Shown here: in pieces, positions 61,197-64,000 of the stretch
Numbering within the stretch: the stretch's first letter is position 1
Layout: the number at the start of each line of letters is the position of its first letter
Assembly (NCBI RefSeq): GCF_047303325.1
Contig: NZ_JBKBEX010000001.1
Location: forward strand, 186,001-250,000
Direction of reading: 5' to 3'
Length of the DNA: 64,000 nt
DNA from: Polaromonas sp047303325
GTDB lineage: Bacteria > Pseudomonadota > Gammaproteobacteria > Burkholderiales > Burkholderiaceae_C
Program-made: the position numbers and the translations under genes
The notes under the pieces: model-generated
What the model saw: only the letters and a program-made list of their open reading frames with translations
What the model was told of the DNA's origin: nothing
The model's database searches: none

Positions 61197-62167
61197 TGAC
61201 ACGCTTTTCTGTTCGATCGGCCCTGCTCGCGTTTTTGCTCGCGGCTGCTTCCCTGGCCGCCACGGCGCAGACCTACCCATCCAGACCTCTGCACGTCATC
61301 GCGCCGTTTCCGCCCGGTGGCCCCGTCGACGTGCTGGGCCGCGTGCTGGCGCAAGGCCTCTCGGACGCCATGGGCCAACCGGTTGTGGTCGAGAACAAGG
61401 TGGGCGCGGCCGGCAATATCGGCATGGAGCAGGCCGCCAAGACCGCGCCCGACGGCTACACCCTGGCCATCGTGCCCCTGGGCAATATCGCGGCCAACCC
61501 GGCGCTGTACCCCAACCTGCCCTACAAGGCCGCGGACCTTGCGCCCGTCACCATGCTGGCCACAGTGGAGAACGTGCTGGTGGTGAACAGCGCCGTGCCG
61601 GCCCGCTCGCTCAAGGAACTGCTCGCGCTGGCCGCGCAGAAGCCCGGCGGCATCAGCTTTGCCTCACCGGGCGCGGGCAGCCAGTCGCACCTGGCCGGGG
61701 AGTTGCTGGGGTTGGACAGCGGCGTGCAGCTGCTGCATGTGCCTTACAAAGGCGTGGGCCCGGCGCTCAATGATTTGCTGGGCGGCCAGGTCACGATGAT
61801 GTTCGCGCAGATGTCTTCAGTCTTGCCCCACGTCAAGAGCGGCAAGCTGCGCGCCTTGGGCGTGGCCAGCCTCAAGCGCTCGCCTCTGATGCCAGAGACA
61901 CCGACGATTGCCGAACAGGGCCTGCCTCGCTTTGAGGCCGTGTCCTGGTATGCCCTCATGGTGCCTGCCGGAACGCCGCGCAGCGTCATCGACAAACTCA
62001 ACGCGGAAACCGGCAAGCTCTTCGCAACGCCCGCGCTCAGGGAAAAGCTCGCCGCCCTGGGTATGGACCCCGCCACCGGCAGGCCCAGTGATCTTTCCGC
62101 CGCCATCCAGGCCGACACCCAGCGCTGGACCGAGGTGATACGGCAGAAAAACATCAAGCCCGAGTAA
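61196..62167 (+). CDS. Bug/TctC-family receptor in the hut operon
   Basis: 323 residues. A signal peptide (SALLAFLLAAASLAATAQ) and the Bug blocks YPSRPLHVIAPFPPGGPVDVLGRV, VVVENKVGAAGNIGME, GYTLAIVPLGN and LLHVPYKGVGPALNDLLGGQVTMMF are clear. It is translationally coupled to the PhnD-like gene and followed 37 bases later by hutH. Urocanate or another imidazole carboxylate is a reasonable guess for its ligand. Confidence 0.9.
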   Translation: MTRFSVRSALLAFLLAAASLAATAQTYPSRPLHVIAPFPPGGPVDVLGRVLAQGLSDAMGQPVVVENKVGAAGNIGMEQAAKTAPDGYTLAIVPLGNIAANPALYPNLPYKAADLAPVTMLATVENVLVVNSAVPARSLKELLALAAQKPGGISFASPGAGSQSHLAGELLGLDSGVQLLHVPYKGVGPALNDLLGGQVTMMFAQMSSVLPHVKSGKLRALGVASLKRSPLMPETPTIAEQGLPRFEAVSWYALMVPAGTPRSVIDKLNAETGKLFATPALREKLAALGMDPATGRPSDLSAAIQADTQRWTEVIRQKNIKPE

Positions 62168-62204
62168 AGCCAGGCTCCCATTTCTTTGTTTCCTACGCAA
62201 GACC

Positions 62205-63749
62205 ATGACCCTCACCATCCAACCCGGCCGCCTGACCCTGGCCCAGCTGCGCGACATCCACACCCAACCACAGGCTCTGGCGATCGACCCCGCCGCCGCG
62301 GCCGGCATACGTGCCAGCGCCGCGCTGGTGCAAAAGGCTGCCCACGGCGGCGATGCCGTCTACGGCGTGAATACCGGCTTCGGCAAGCTGGCCAACAAAC
62401 GCATTGAGCAGGCCGACCTTGAAACGCTTCAACTGAACTTGCTGCGCTCCCATGCCGTGGGCGTGGGTGAGCCCATGCCCGAGCGCGTGGTGCGCCTGGT
62501 GCTGTTGCTCAAGGCCGCCAGCCTGGCGCGCGGATTCTCGGGCGTGCGCGAAGTGGTTATCGACACGCTGATGGCGCTCTACAACAAAGGCCTGACGCCG
62601 GTGATTCCTTGCCAGGGTTCGGTGGGCGCCTCCGGCGACCTAGCGCCGCTGGCCCATCTGTGCCTGCCGCTGATTGGCGAAGGCGAGGTCTTCTACAAGG
62701 GCAAGCGCATGGCTGCCGCCGATGCGCTCAAGCAAGCCGCCATCACACCGGTCAAGCTCTCGGCCAAGGAAGGCCTGGCACTGATCAACGGCACGCAGGT
62801 CTCGACCGCGCTCGCGCTGGACGCGCTGCTCGCCACCGACCGTTTGTTTGAGGCCGCCGTGATTTCAGGCGCCGTCACCCTGGACGCCGCGCGCGGCAGC
62901 GACGGCCCTTTCGATCCGCGCATCCACGCGGTGCGCGGCCAGCCGGGCCAGATCGCCTGCGCCGCCGCTTACCGCGCCATCATGGTGGGCAGCGAAATCC
63001 GCCGCTCACACCTCGAAGGCGACGACCGCGTGCAGGACCCGTATTGCCTGCGCTGCCAGCCGCAAGTGATGGGCGCCTGCCTGGACCAGATGCGTTACGC
63101 CACCGAGGTGCTGATGCGTGAAGCCAATGCGGTGACCGACAACCCGCTGGTGTTTGCCGATGACGAGACACTGCTCTCGGGCGGCAATTTCCACGCGGAA
63201 CCTGTGGCGCTCGCCTGCGATGCGCTGGCCGTGGCCATCGCCGAGATAGGCGCCATCACCGAGCGTCGCATCGCCATGCTGGTGGACACCGTGGCCTCGC
63301 GCCTGCCAGCGTTCCTGACGCCCGAGCCCGGCCTGAATTCGGGCTTCATGATCGTGCATGTAACGGCCGCCGCGCTGGCGTCTGAAAACAAATCGCTGGC
63401 GCACCCGGCCAGCGTGGACAGCCTGCCCACCTCGGCCAACCAGGAGGACCATGTGAGCATGGCCACCTTCGCGGCGCGCCGGCTGCAGCCCATGCTGCGC
63501 AACACCGAATACATCGTGGCCATCGAACTGCTGGCCGCGGCGCAGGGCATTGAGTTTTTGCGACCGCTGAAAAGCTCCGCCGTTCTTGAAGGCGTGCTGC
63601 AACTGGTGCGCCAGGTCTCGCCGGCCATGATGCATGACCGCAGCCTGGCACCCGACATCGAAAGCGTGCACCAATTGGTGGCGGGCGGGCGCATAGGCCT
63701 GGCCGGAGAGGCGCAAATCACCGAGTTAACCGCCTTGCGGCTGGCATGA
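62205..63749 (+). CDS. hutH: Histidine ammonia-lyase
   Basis: 514 residues. It converts L-histidine to urocanate and ammonia, the first step of the pathway. The self-forming MIO cofactor comes from Ala142-Ser143-Gly144 in GSVGASGDLAPLAHL, the same numbers as in the Pseudomonas enzyme. Other landmarks are YGVNTGFGKLANKRI near residue 50, QDPYCLRCQPQVMGA and the late QEDHVSMATFAARRL. It ends the coupled run beginning with hutU. Confidence 0.96.
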   Translation: MTLTIQPGRLTLAQLRDIHTQPQALAIDPAAAAGIRASAALVQKAAHGGDAVYGVNTGFGKLANKRIEQADLETLQLNLLRSHAVGVGEPMPERVVRLVLLLKAASLARGFSGVREVVIDTLMALYNKGLTPVIPCQGSVGASGDLAPLAHLCLPLIGEGEVFYKGKRMAAADALKQAAITPVKLSAKEGLALINGTQVSTALALDALLATDRLFEAAVISGAVTLDAARGSDGPFDPRIHAVRGQPGQIACAAAYRAIMVGSEIRRSHLEGDDRVQDPYCLRCQPQVMGACLDQMRYATEVLMREANAVTDNPLVFADDETLLSGGNFHAEPVALACDALAVAIAEIGAITERRIAMLVDTVASRLPAFLTPEPGLNSGFMIVHVTAAALASENKSLAHPASVDSLPTSANQEDHVSMATFAARRLQPMLRNTEYIVAIELLAAAQGIEFLRPLKSSAVLEGVLQLVRQVSPAMMHDRSLAPDIESVHQLVAGGRIGLAGEAQITELTALRLA

Positions 63750-63802
63750 AGCCTGCATACATTAGCCATACCTAACTCGCCATCCAACAGAGGAGCCCTT
63801 TC

Positions 63803-64000
63803 ATGAAGCAACAACTCGCACTTTCCCTGCTTGCCGCCGCGGCCCTGGCCATGGGCAGCGCACACGCACAAGAGACCAAGGTCGCCATCGGCATCTCGGG
63901 CTGGACGGGTTTTGCCCCGCTGACCCTGGCCAAGGAAGCCGGCATCTTCAAGAAGAACGGGCTGGATGTGTCCATCAAGAAGATTCCGCAAAAGGACCGC
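63803..64000 (+). CDS. ABC transporter substrate-binding protein, N-terminal part
   Basis: 66 codons up to the window end, without a stop. A signal peptide (MKQQLALSLLAAAALAMGSAHA) is followed by KVAIGISGWTGFAPLTLAKEAGIFKKNGLDVSIK, typical of the NMT1/SsuA-like receptors for sulfonates, nitrate, pyrimidine or similar ligands. GAGGAGCCC stands before the ATG. It follows hutH by 53 bases and may belong to a further hut-linked transporter (HutX-like systems exist), but the ligand is not defined. Confidence 0.8.
   Translation, partial: MKQQLALSLLAAAALAMGSAHAQETKVAIGISGWTGFAPLTLAKEAGIFKKNGLDVSIKKIPQKDR

Overview
The window is high-GC chromosomal DNA of a betaproteobacterium. Orphan Bug/TctC-type solute receptors (four copies), the HutF/HutG version of histidine degradation and the choline/betaine gene set point to Burkholderiales, most likely Comamonadaceae (Polaromonas/Variovorax/Rhodoferax-like). 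That is an inference from gene content and codon style, not from a marker gene.

Region 1 (1-19.8 kb) is a choline, phosphocholine and glycine-betaine module. It holds the end of a betaine ABC ATPase and its permease (proVW), a GlxA/AraC regulator, glutathione-independent formaldehyde dehydrogenase (fdhA), formyl-THF deformylase (purU), serine deaminase (sdaA), a FolB-like protein and a solute receptor. After a foreign island come a PhnD-like receptor, phosphorylcholine phosphatase (pchP), the choline receptor choX, a second GlxA/AraC regulator, betB, betA and an EamA transporter with a His-rich tail. Together they would take phosphocholine to choline, betaine, sarcosine/glycine, serine and pyruvate, and handle the formaldehyde and C1 units released by demethylation. 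choX and betB share a 15-bp motif followed by exactly 21 bp and TATAGT.

Region 2 (7.55-10.7 kb) is a lower-GC island between a tRNA-Arg-like remnant and a decayed copy of the EamA gene start. It carries an unknown protein, a trypsin-like protease and two HEPN-like genes, the first broken by one in-frame TGA. It is a candidate, undescribed conflict module.

Region 3 (19.8-24 kb) has a D-aminoacylase, a Bug receptor with an in-frame amber stop, a LysR regulator and a truncated periplasmic gene fused to an RHS fragment. Region 4 (24-29.6 kb) is a two-gene RHS/YD-repeat toxin with a variable tip and a putative immunity gene.

Region 5 (29.9-46.4 kb) is a surface system. A 2580-residue secreted DUF11/SdrD_B-repeat protein overlaps a 1380-residue OmpA-plus-beta-barrel outer-membrane protein. 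A divergent three-gene operon encodes an OmpR-type response regulator, a LysM-FecR protein and a CHASE2 histidine kinase. This is the best candidate for a coherent, little-described system.

Region 6 (46.4-49.4 kb) is an aspartoacylase-like hydrolase, a Bug receptor and a LysR regulator. Region 7 (49.4-64 kb) is a complete histidine utilisation locus: hutC-hutD-hutI, an IclR regulator, an amino-acid ABC transporter, hutG and hutF on the minus strand; hutU, an ornithine-cyclodeaminase relative, a leaderless PhnD-like protein, a Bug receptor, hutH and the start of another ABC receptor on the plus strand. A HutC-type operator lies inside the hutU promoter. No CRISPR array, rRNA, intact tRNA or insertion sequence was seen.
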